A stretch of DNA of 64,000 nt from positions 439,454,311 to 439,518,310 of the forward strand of contig NC_133538.1 in assembly GCF_048544455.1 (NCBI RefSeq), read 5' to 3'. The notes beneath the pieces are model-generated. The model searched no databases. It was not told where the DNA came from and saw only the letters and a program-made list of their open reading frames with translations. This document shows, piece after piece, positions 36,301 to 46,917 of the stretch. A program made the translations under genes and the position numbers. Origin of the DNA: Silene latifolia (taxonomy: Eukaryota > Streptophyta > Magnoliopsida > Caryophyllales > Caryophyllaceae). Each line of letters opens with the position of its first letter. Position 1 is the stretch's first letter.

Positions 36301-37515
36301 ACTGACCTCCATAGTCGATCGACCAGAGCACGACTTATAGAAGCTCTTTTTCGGTCACGGACCGATCGATCGATCACCTTGCATGGTCGATCGACCATCA
36401 CACGAGCTGATGCGCAAATTAAAGAAATAGAACGAGAATTTCAAAGCCCATTTTAAATTAGGTTTAGGAATAAGTGTTACGTGATATTTCTATATAACGT
36501 AACCTGCTCATTCAGATCCATGGATTCAGTTTTTAGATTATCATCAGTAATTAGGGTTCTCAAGATTATTGTTCTTTCATTAATAAAGTTTTTATTTGCA
36601 TTCGGTTTTTATCTTTCCTTTACAATTCCTTTATACGGTATTCTTCTGTTCTAATATTCAGTTTTATTGCTTTCGTTCGTAGTATAGAATTGCTAGGTTA
36701 GATCTCCCGAAGCCAAATTATCGTTTTATGCTAGTCTTTTGTTCAGTTAATTTAAGCATGAATTCGAATGTTTTAATTGTTAAGTTTATTGTTGTTATTA
36801 TTTCCAGTATGAGTAGCTAAACCCCTTGTGCTAGGATGTAGGGAATCTGTAGTATAGGCGGCATTAGAATAGAAGACCTAGAACGCGCCATGGTCGATCG
36901 ACTGGGTTCCCTGGTCGATCGACTGGCCACGTGAGATATGCTTCGTTTTAATTAATTTAATTTCCATATTTGACGAATCGAGTGCACGCGACTAGTTGAA
37001 TGTTTAGGAATTGACCGAACCAATAAAGATCGAAAGATAGGGAAGGGAGATAGCCTACCTAATTAAGACGACTAGAGTAATGAGATCGAAAGATGAGTTA
37101 ATTTAGCCATTTAAATCACTTTTCAGGACGAAAGTTAGCATTAGTGATATTAGGGACCTGTAGGGAGATCGAAAGATGCTACCTGTTGAGAATGGACCGA
37201 GAGGACTTCTTATTTTCCCGTCTCACGTGTTTGTTTTACACCTACCTAGGATGCTGCCGCCGAAACTATAGTGAACCGACCATCTTAGCACCCTTTTTAT
37301 ATTTGATTTCATCTACTAGCTTAGTTTACTTTTCATTTCATTGCCATTAGTATAAACCAACTCAAATCAAATCCCCCTCACATTTGTTACCTTAGACTTA
37401 AATAAAACAACTATTAATTGCATCGCCTCCCTGTGGTTTGACCCTGACTGCCACTAGCTATAGTAGTAGTTTGGACTATAAATATTATTTTTGGCGCATA
37501 CAACGACAGGCATCA

Positions 37516-39532
37516 CTTATGGTCTAATAAGAAGGGAAATTAGGCAACAAGGAAACGTCGGTATTCAAATCCCAAACAACAACATCAACCTAAGCGGTTC
37601 CGAAAACTTCCTAACCACAAAACTCATAACCACATAACTCCCAAGGATTTCCTCAAAATACTTACACACTTTACTCCTATGCTATCCCGTGGGTCAAGTC
37701 ACTCCACCGCAATAGTGATTCCATAATTCTCAAATATAAATCATCTACAAACGATTTCCACGAAACAAGGTCAAAACTATTAAAAGAGTTACACTCATAA
37801 CCAACTATCGACCACTAGGAGTTCTCACTATGGTAAAATCTTATTCACACTCGAATTCACAAGCATAGATGATCACATTCCCCAAATTATAAAGATCATT
37901 AACCAAAAAGGTAAATAGGTATCTCACACAACTTTTCCTACTCAATTTAAGTTAAGTTCCACAAATCCAACTTCGACGAAAACAAGGCTCACAAAGAATC
38001 CTCAAAGAGCATCTCACTCACTCTACAACGTAGCTAACCACGCCATCACTCCACTAAGGAAACAAAGAGTAATAACCAGGTCAGAAAATGATATGCAATT
38101 TCAAAGGGATACGTGAACATGACGAGGTGTGAGATTAAAGGAGTCAATAATAAAGGTAACTAGTTAACACCAGTAAGAGATATTAGAATTAGGGAGGTAT
38201 TCAAGACAAGGAAATGACAAGTAAACTTTTATACTTAGGAATTAAATCCAACCAAGGTATGAACGAAGGGAAGGAAAACGATTAATGACACGAAGGAGGA
38301 TTTCAAGGTTTAATCCATACGCTTCCTAAAACTTAAGGTTCTCTCCAACAAGGTCACTCCTATTAAGGTATTGTACCTCCATAACAAAACAACCAAATCC
38401 CAAAACGAGGGTGGAGGCAATTCATCTCATTCCTCATATGCAAGTCTCTCTTAAAGGATTACACTTCTATGACTGATCAAAGTAAAATAAACGCTCATTT
38501 AAGGGTTGATAAATTGGTTAGACTCCTCGTTCACCTATCCTATCACATATTAGGATTTACCTAAAGTAAATCTACCCCTCAAGTATAACAACATCTCTTT
38601 ATCTCAAGTACTCGACACAACCTCAATGTTTTAAAAACCAAAGAATGAATTAACAAAGACTTCTTAACAAAATTCTCAAGGGACAACTAATATCAAATCA
38701 CATCACCAATCTATACGGGATCATTAACATCTAAAAATGGGTTTTCTTCCAAGCTCATATCATGAGCCTTACTCCATGATTACTCCTAAGGTAACAACGC
38801 TCAACCTACTAAGCTTTCAAATTCCAAGCATAGACAACAAAGCCAAGTTCCATAGCCTAAGTAACATATACAACTCACACTTACACAAGGAATTCCACCA
38901 ATCAATCAGCCTCACTTTATCAAGGAACTAGGTATAAGAATTGCTAGGCATGTCTCATCACACTACCTAAGTCTTTCTAACATCACAACCTCTCAAAACC
39001 AGGGTTAAGGGTCAAACACAAACAATCTCCTCAAAAGTCAAATTTCCCAACCAAGGTCAACATTCCTCAAAAGAAAGAGTAATATAAAAAAGGCGTTAAG
39101 GGAGGATAAGCAAGGAACAAAGCACAAGTTAGGAGGGTACAAGATTAATTCCCAAGGAAAAAGAAAAGAGAGTTTAGAAAGAGAAGTAAACATTAAGAAG
39201 TAAAGAATAAGGCAAGGTACACAAAGAATAGGAAGTATCTTCGAGGAAGTAGAAGCATTCTTCAAAGGTTGAACAAATCTTCAATTCCCGGCAATAGGTA
39301 CCAAATTTTGATCTTCACATAGGTAAGCTCACAGTTGTCGATCCAAGGGCACAACAATTATTAAATGACAATCAACAAATATGTTAGAACCTAACAAAGA
39401 GCAAACACACTACAGGGTACCACCTTAGGTCCTTAAGTCTACCCATCTCTCATTTATTATTCAAGGTCAAGTTCAACTTAAATTTAGGGTACACGTGTAT
39501 GCGTCGGGAGGAACATATGCTCTGATACCAAC
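37516..39532 (-). other. Internal region 2 of the tandem element, right part
   Basis: This part continues the internal region after the Athila insertion, starting with the second CTTAT copy, and matches 18112-20178. Compared with that copy it lacks 58 bp between two AAAATC repeats, seen near 37832. The primer-site complement, GCTCTGATACCAAC, ends at 39532. No coding domain is recognisable. Confidence 0.88.
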
Positions 39533-42331
39533 TGTGACACCCCTCGATGAGGCATCAAAAGAACTATGAAATCTGAGCGGAAAATACGAGATTTTTAAAA
39601 CCTTTAAAAGTTTAACATACGAAATCCACCATAAATGATCAAACTAAAATGAAAAGAAAGATAATTAAGTTTTACAATCAAAAACAAGTGCATTGGGGGA
39701 AAAGATATCCCATGAATAAGCACAAGTCTAAAGATAGGCGAGTCTATGAAAACGATAACTAAGGTCCAACGGTCAATGTTCTCGCTAGCTCACACGTCTT
39801 CCCCATAATCTGCATCACAAACCTGTCATTCATGTAAACATGAACGCCACAGTCAGTGGGGAGTAACTCAGGGTTCTCCCAGCCACAATATGTCAAAATA
39901 CACATAGGCAAGAACTTAATTAAACATATTGATCATACATCATACTTGAATAATAATGAACAAGGGAATATAACGATAATCATAACGAGATAGGCATATT
40001 GCATTCTTAGTGAGATAGGCATGGTACATTATATTAAACATGCATTCAAGGGAACAAAACATGGATGTGAGATTAGGCATCGAATCATATGAAGAGGGTA
40101 AATATCGGATCAATTAAATAGAAAATACATGGATGGAAACCAATAGCCATTACTTTGAAAACCTCTTAACAACCATAGCACGGGACGTGGCTACTAATGT
40201 CACATTCATACTTATGGCTTGCATCTCACCATAGAACGGATGGGAACATCAATCCCGGCGATCATATCGCAACTAGGGGCTTGCATCTCACCACTAGTGT
40301 CCGATAGGACCAAGACTCTCACAAACAATAATAGAAAACGTGCACTCTCGTATATAAGAACACGCCAATGACCGTAACAAGCAAGACATTTACAAAGGAT
40401 TGACTCAAAACAAGACAAACCCCTAGACTCCAACCTTCTGGTAGGACGACGATCATAATACGGTCCTAGTTTAAATCTGGCTAGACTCTCGGGACGGACG
40501 TCACCCGATTCGACATGCGGTGACCTATACGCATCCAAGACTCGATACATGGAACACAGTCCGCTACCAATGGTCGAGTAACCCCAAATCAGAACAATGG
40601 TACCTAGCCGTACCCCAAGGTCCGAAGAGGCGGAAGGAAGATAGCCCAACTCGGAAACAATGGCACCTAATCGTGACCCAAGGTCCGAGGGCAAAATAAA
40701 TAAGGAATGTCAAGTAGTCACACAATGTAAAACGTCACACTCGGGTCACAAAAAGAATAAGAACGATCATGTGAGTATAAACACGATAGAATGTCATATG
40801 ACACGGGGTCACTAATACAAGTAAAAATGATTATATAAACATAACGTAAACAATTCATGTGAAGCATGCATAAGTACGAGAGTATAACAAATATTAAGTA
40901 CTCCCATGATAAAAGAGTCTCAACACACTATACACAAGTGTTAGAACCAAGGTTAAGATGCATACCCAACAAGAAACTCAAAACCCAATCTATAACAACA
41001 AGTTTAGTACTCGACTACAATAAGGGTCAACTTCAAACGATCATAACTTGAGTTCTAAATATCTAAATAAGTTGAAACTAATTGGAGATGATAGCTTATC
41101 CTCTTACGGTTCTAACGGTAGGTCATAAGCCTCAAACAAACAAGTAACGAAGAAGTTATGGCCATTTTACGAAAACTGGTCAGGCTTAAACCGCAGCCTG
41201 CGATAGTGGCCGGAGCCTGCGGTGGGTGCCTGAGCCTGCGGTTTTCCCCTGCCACCGGACTGTTTGCACGACAATTTCCTGCACTTTCCCAAAGTCGATT
41301 TCTACAAATTTTTCATCCCAAATTCCTCTTAAATATACATGTTACAACAATAATACCTAATAGAAACCACAAGAATGTAATTATCACACATCTTGATGGA
41401 TTCAAGCGCAAGATTTTGACCCAAAATCAAACAATTAATTCATCCAAACATCACAACTTTACCCAATTGAAAATCAATGTAACAACATGCTTAAAACTCT
41501 TCAACCAACCATGAGATGGTTTCTCATACAAACTCATTCAACAACAAACATGTGAAACAAGAAAAGATTCAAACTTTAACATACATATGAACAAACTACA
41601 ACATATAAACACACAAATTTGACATAATGTCGAGTAACCCATCACTGTTACCTTTTTGAACTTAATTCCACAATATACTCATCTACCTTTCAAGAATCCA
41701 CTTCCGGGTCAACTAAACCTTCTCCTAAACATAAGAAAACACAAATTAAGACTAGAATCGAAATTAGAAAAAGGGTACCGTGTGTAATATGGGTCTACAG
41801 CCCTAAATAAGGAGGAAAGTCGGTTCTTTTCTTACCTAGAAAGATGGAGGGCGATGAGAGGAAGTGATAGACGCGAAAATCACTTGATTCGGATAAGAAT
41901 TGAGCAAGTTATGGTGTTTTGAAGATTTGTAAGAGGAAAGTGTAAAAATGGTGTTTGTTGTTGAGGATGAATGCTGAAAAATTGCAGAGGGAGGTGTATT
42001 TAGGGTTTCCCTCATTATTTTTATGAGGAGGAAGGAGTAGTAGGTGAGTCCATTGGTCATACTAGGCCCAACAAGCAAAATTGAGTCGATATACACTAGA
42101 ATTTACGTCTCGAGCCCACTACAACTCCAGATGGAAAATATTATTTATTATTTTCATTATTATCCGACCAAAATATTTATTTTGTTTAACTTAAGCTTTA
42201 AAAATGTAATATTTATAAAAATCATGTTTAATAACGAAATTAATTAAATTAAATAATTTAAAATATAAATGAGACAATAGAACGGTTAATTAAATTATAA
42301 TTGCCAAAATGGAAAATTCGCGGGTGTTACA
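39533..42331 (-). repeat. LTR 3 of the tandem element (its 5' LTR), 2799 bp
   Basis: The LTR begins TGTGACACCC next to the primer-site complement and ends GGGTGTTACA at 42331, directly before the right TCTGG. In the sense direction (minus) it is the first LTR of the tandem unit. The GC-rich cluster is at about 41191-41242. A (TTA)n stretch near 42140 differs in length from the other copies. Confidence 0.92.
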
Positions 42332-43852
42332 TCTGGTGCTGTTAAAACCCCTGAGGAGGTTCAACATAAGCTAAAGGTGACATGGAATAAAAATGGAACT
42401 TATCAACAAGTCAACACCCCTGCCCCAGCTAATACTCCTGCCAAACCTCTTGCTATTAGTAGGAGGGACATCATAGTTGCTTGGAAATCTTCGTCTAACT
42501 TTAGGGAGTATACTTTTATTGATGCTTTGAACAATGCTACCCCTAAAGTTGGTATAGGTACAAATGGTAGTGCATTACTCCCCTTGGGAGTAATGCATAG
42601 CTTTGGTTTTTGGAATATTAGGGGGCTAAACAACTTATCTAAGCAAGAACATATCAAGTGGTTCTTACATTCTCAACAGGTAAGTTTGTTTGGTCTCCTT
42701 GAGACAAAGGTAAAGCCTTTGTCTCTAAATGCTATAAGAAATAATATGTGTGATGGATGGTATATTTCTACCAATACTTCTTGCCATCCTGGAGGGAGAA
42801 TCTGGGTGCTCTGGAAACCAAACTTTTATCATGTTAATTTCCTTTAATATAGTGCTCAAGCAATACATATGAAGATTACTGAGATAAACACTGCTTTCCA
42901 ATTTCATTGCACTATGGTTTATGCTTTCAATGATACTATTGCTAGGAAGGATTTATGGTCTGATGTATCTACTTATTCTGCTAATATTACTGGTCCTTGG
43001 TTATTATGTGGAGATTGTAATTGTGTGCTTACCCCTACTGAAATACTTGGGGGTCAAACTACTATTGAGGAAATGGAAGACTTTCAAGCTTGTGTTGATC
43101 ACTGTGCCCTACTAGATAGTCCTGCTACTGGTTCCTTTTACACCTGGAACAAAAAGCAGGATCCATCTACTAGGGTTTATTCACGTCTGGATAGAGTGTT
43201 GGTAAATCAGGAGTGGCTACAGGCCAGACCTGATGCATATGCTAATTTTTTTAATGAAGGATATTTTGATCATTCCCCTTGTATTATACAAGATTCTACT
43301 ACTTCTTTTGCTGGGAGAAAGAGCTTCAAATTTTTTAACATGTGGAGTAAAGTTCCTGAATTCTTACCCTGTGTTCAACACATTTGGAATACTAAGTGGC
43401 AGGGTACCAAAATGTTTCAAGTGGGTACCAAAATGTTTCAAGTAGTCATGAAATTGAATAGTTTGAAACAACCCTTGAAAAATTTGAACAAGTATTTGTT
43501 TGCTGACATTGAAAATAGCACAACTCATGCTTGGAAGGTCCTGGATGCCATTCAAACTGCCCTGCATATGAACCCTACTGATTCTGTTCTTATTTATCAG
43601 GAAAGAGAAGCTCTCAAAACTTATAGAGATCTTCAAACAGCCTGTGATAGCTTCCTCCTTCAGAAATCTAAGGCAACCTGGGTTAATCAAGGGGACAATA
43701 ATACCAAATATTTTCATAGTATCCTGAAGAATAGACATGTCCAATCAAAAATTTTCAGGATTACTGATGCTGAGGGGCATACTCATACTGATAGGGATAA
43801 AATTCAACAAGCTTTTCTCAGTTATTATCACCATTTGCTTGGAACTACTGCT
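42332..43852 (+). pseudogene. LINE-A segment 3: end of ORF1 and endonuclease domain of ORF2
   Basis: Reading resumes in the ORF1 frame at the right TCTGG with GAVKTPEEVQHKLKVTWNKN and runs without a stop into an apurinic-type endonuclease: FGFWNIRGLNN at about 42600, LFGLLETKVKP near 42690, WLLCGDCNCVLTPTE near 43000, SRLDRVLVNQEW near 43180 and FDHSPCI near 43270. One TAA at 42845-42847 breaks it; the frame is otherwise open to 43858, ending in the linker before the RT (ATWVNQGDNNTKYFHSILKN). The endonuclease would nick the target to start target-primed reverse transcription. ORF1 and ORF2 share one frame with no stop between them. A 21-bp tandem duplication is at 43402-43443. CACTA element 3 interrupts the gene at 43853, so RT and RNase H must lie beyond the window. 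Confidence 0.9.
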
Positions 43853-45245
43853 CACTAGTAGAAAAAACACCTATTGCATCAGTTGATTTACGTCGATTTT
43901 ACAAAAACTGACGCAAAAAGTACTTAGTTTCGGCGGAAATGCAATCTCGCAAACTATGTGCTCCAAACCATTTGGGGACTTTTTACATTCATTTCAAGGT
44001 ACATTTTCTACTTTTCATTTCATTGTATTCAATATTTATGCATTTTTGTGTCTGTTGTGGAATGCTTGTACTGCATTAGCTTACTCTTTTGATAGAAGGC
44101 TACATATTTCAGTACTCGATTCATCTTTAGCTTTCACCCTGCCCTTGCTTAAAGTTGTCTTTGGTCCAATGAATATTCGACAAATTGTTTATGTGCTCGA
44201 TATTTTGTCTGTCTCATTTCTAACCAATCGTCTACTTTTTCATGTTGGGTAAGTAATGATAAATAAAAGTAAATTACTATTACTCTTGGTACGATGGGTG
44301 ATATCACTGATGGAGTTCACTAATTGAGACGAAACTGACTCAGTGAGGATGAAAGGGCGTAGAAATTAACTAGTTGCATTGAAATTCCCACTTGTATGTG
44401 GTCAAACACGACCCACAAGCAAATGTGAACAATGTGTGCCGAGACTCGAGAGTTTATATAGGGGTACTACTTTTTCTGATAGATGGTTGAGATTTATAAG
44501 ATTTATCAGTGATCAGCCATAAATAATTCTACGAAATTTTTGTTACGAGTGTACTTATCTGCTTTTCCTGAGTGACTGAGATTTTTTGGTTACAGAATTG
44601 TAGAGGTCATGAAAGCATATGAGATGAACCCGTTCCTACATTTTTCGGTTTTATGTCTATGGATACCGCTGCTGCTGGCATATGGCTTGGTATAACTCCG
44701 AACTGACAAAGTGTGTTTTTTTGTGAGACCGTCTTAGACGTCAAATCAACCAAAATATCTTTACTTCAGTTTTATGCTAGTTTTTTCAATCATATGTTCA
44801 TGTTATTCAGTTGTGTTGATGAGGGCGTTAAGGCTTGTAATTTTTCTGTTTCCCGACACTTTTTTTTTTCTTTTGCAACTGTCAAGGGAATTCGCCGTGT
44901 GATGCGGGGTCGAGAGTGTATTTTTGATGTCTAAAAATCATGGTAACATTCTTCTGCCTTGCTTTTGATCAACCCAACACCGTATTTTTTATGTATATTT
45001 GATGGCAGGTTTGATATACAAGCACCGTATAGGGCCGTGAGTAGTGTTGTACAAAGATGCAGCTTATTATTGATGCTACTGTTTGATTTATCGCGTCGTA
45101 TCCTTGTATTTAGTTCACTTAGTGCATAGGATATTGTGTTGCTTTTATGTGTTCGCTTCCCAACTCCTAATCTAGCTACATAGTCGTCGTCTTCTTCACA
45201 CTTGATCAACTATTGCACCTCTATTTAGCAAGTTTTTAGCCTTTT
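43853..45245. mobile_element. Left end of CACTA element 3
   Basis: The LINE-A frame is interrupted by CACTAGTAGAAAAAACACC, a CACTA-type terminus, followed by sub-terminal motifs such as TGATTTACGTCG and AACTGACGCA. The three bases GCT before it would be the duplication, but the other end is not visible before the window ends, so the duplication cannot be confirmed. The remaining 1.4 kb lacks a transposase domain. A 28-codon hydrophobic segment (44609-44695) may be a captured exon. Athila element 2 begins at 45246. Confidence 0.65.
44609..44695 (+). pseudogene. Possible captured exon encoding a hydrophobic C-terminus
   Basis: After an acceptor-like TTTTGGTTACAG (to 44595) the frame reads MKAYEMNPFLHFSVLCLW followed by IPLLLAYGLV and a TAA. 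The hydrophobic stretch could be a membrane segment. I cannot name a family, and no neighbouring exons are clear. It may be only a chance frame. Confidence 0.3.
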
Positions 45246-46783
45246 TGATATGTTCATTTTATATATATACTTTTACTCCTCATTTTAGCTCGGTTTCTAT
45301 TATTTTTCATACTTTAATTAGTATATTTTTGAGCTAATTTTGTGTTCTAGGTGTATTGTTGTGTTTGTTACGGTTTTGTAGGAATCTAAGCATTTAGAGG
45401 CTTTTTCCTATGATTTTGTACACCAAGTTCACTAAGCTAAACAAGGCCAAATATTGGACTAAGTGTGTGAAGGTTGCTTGGGTTTTGCATGAAGATTAGT
45501 GGATTGAAGTAAGGAATTACAAATGAAGCCAAATGTAAAGTCAAGCCCAAAATGAAGGTCCATATTAAGGTGCAAGCATTGGATGCCAAAAGAGCTTAGG
45601 ATGCTAGGAATTTAGAGCATTACCGGGTGATTAAGGAGCATTAAAACACGAGCATAGAGATTCCTCACGTAATTAATCAAGAATTAAGGCGATTAACCGA
45701 GGAACACACGACCCCGATCGGGGCCGCCCAACCCCGATCGGGGCCATATGCTCATTGAATTCTTACGTTTTGCTCTTCCTCTCCTATAAATAGGAGAGGT
45801 ATTCCAAGGTTTTAGGCATCCAATTTTACGTCCAAGTTTACTTACAATAAGCCTCAAGCATTATATTTTCTCTCATTAGTTTTCATTTTAATTTATAAGT
45901 TGTTAAGCATTCCATAGTTAATATTTCAACATTTTGTACTACAAACTATTGTTCAAGCATTTGATATTCAAGCTTTTGGTTAATTGTTCTTCCATATAAG
46001 TTCTCCTTTATAAGGTATTTTCAATTCCAAGTTTACAATTTACATTATTGTTTCAGTTATCACATAGTTATTATAATCAAGTATCTCATTTTACATTAGC
46101 ATTGTTCTTTTCACATGTTATATCATCTAATTAATATAAATCATATAACCATACTTAATATTTCTTATAATTTAGTTTGCAATTCACATTTTAGTATGAG
46201 TAGCTAAATTTCCTAGTTTAAAGGCTAGGGGAGCCATGCAAAATCAAATATATAACATGATTAAATAAGTTCATAATAATATTGTTCAATTGTTTCCATC
46301 ACATGTTTGCTTTGTTACGCTTAATCTTTGATTATCGGCCGTAGTCGTAGATTAAATTTGTTCATTCGTTCTAAAGTCAAGAGGCACAGAATTGAATTAG
46401 ACTAAGCATGTGTGGTAGGACGACCTAGTCATGAACGAGAGTTTTTCTAGGGCCCGGTCTATGGTTGATACTAATGCCGTAAGGTGGGTATCTTTAAGCC
46501 TAAGCAATTGACAAAATTATTAGTATCAAGTTTATCATGTTCATATGTTTACCTTTGCATGAGTGACCCGAACCCTTTAGACTATCTTTTATCATATTAT
46601 TTACATTGCATTTTTATTAATCATCAACCAAACAAACCAAACCCAAATCGTAATCGACCTTGATAAAAATCTACCCATAGCAATTCACGATGTAACTCCC
46701 GTTTCCTTGTGTTCGACCCCTATTACTACATTAATTTGTGTCTAGGGAAATTATCTTTGCATAGGTACGCGATAAACCTATCA
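45246..46783 (+). repeat. Left LTR of Athila element 2, 1538 bp
   Basis: The terminal inverted repeat is TGATA...TATCA. A strong TATA box, CCTATAAATAGGAG, is at 45783-45796. Two copies of the palindrome ACCCCGATCGGGGCC stand just upstream at 45711-45725 and 45731-45745. The primer site follows 4 bases after the LTR end. Confidence 0.9.
45711..45745. promoter_or_regulatory. Paired CCCCGATCGGGG palindromes upstream of the TATA box, Athila element 2
   Basis: Two identical 15-base units, each with the perfect 12-bp palindrome CCCCGATCGGGG, are spaced 20 bp start to start and end about 40 bp before TATAAATAG. The sequence differs from the palindrome of element 1 but shares the central CGATCG and the place in the LTR. 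Confidence 0.6.
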
Positions 46784-46917
46784 AATTTTGGCGCCGTTGC
46801 CGGGGAAACGGTTTTATTGCATTTTGAATTGTCGATTTTTATCTTGTTTTCCTTTGTCTTGGGGAACACTTGTTCCTTGAGACCGTTACTTATCACTTCT
46901 CTAGAAATTGTTGTCTT

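Larger units (their letters stand above)
24029..37515 (+). mobile_element. Athila-type Ty3/gypsy element 1 (gag-protease only)
   Basis: The element lies between CTTAT duplications at 24024-24028 and 37516-37520; the other internal copy of the tandem element shows the unoccupied site. Its ends are TGATGC...GCATCA. Order: left LTR (24029-25531), primer site TGGCGCCGTTGCCGGGGA (25537-25554, complementary to tRNA-Asp), gag-protease frame (25661-28684), about 2.2 kb of non-coding sequence, purine tract GGTTTGGGGAAG ending at 30898, and right LTR (30899-37515, interrupted by a CACTA element). No reverse transcriptase, RNase H or integrase is present, so it would need help from a complete Athila element to move. 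Without the CACTA the right LTR is about 1508 bp, close to the 1503 bp of the left. Confidence 0.95.
30899..37515 (+). repeat. Right LTR of Athila element 1, split by a CACTA element
   Basis: The LTR starts TGATGCGTGTCTTTTATATG at 30899 and ends GACAGGCATCA at 37515. It is interrupted between 31080 and 36187; removing the CACTA element and one TTT gives about 1508 bp that matches the left LTR. The palindrome cluster, the TATA-like box and the second palindrome pair (36892-36904, 36912-36924) are all present. Confidence 0.92.
14282..42331 (-). mobile_element. Tandem non-autonomous LTR retrotransposon (three LTRs, two internal regions), Ty3/gypsy-like
   Basis: The block starts TGTGACACCC and ends GGGTGTTACA and is flanked by TCTGG at 14277-14281 and 42332-42336, so the whole block sits in one target site. 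It has three long LTRs (14282-17084, 20179-22995, 39533-42331) and two copies of a roughly 3.1-kb internal region (17085-20178, and 22996-39532 with an Athila insert). On the minus strand each internal region begins at a tRNA-Met-type primer site, GTTGGTATCAGAGC, and ends with a purine tract, AAAAGATGGGGTGAT, next to the LTR start TGTAACACCC. The motif TTCGAGGACGAAAC near the tract is typical of chromovirus-like Ty3/gypsy elements. No gag or pol is recognisable, so it depends on another element (LARD type). Confidence 0.93.
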
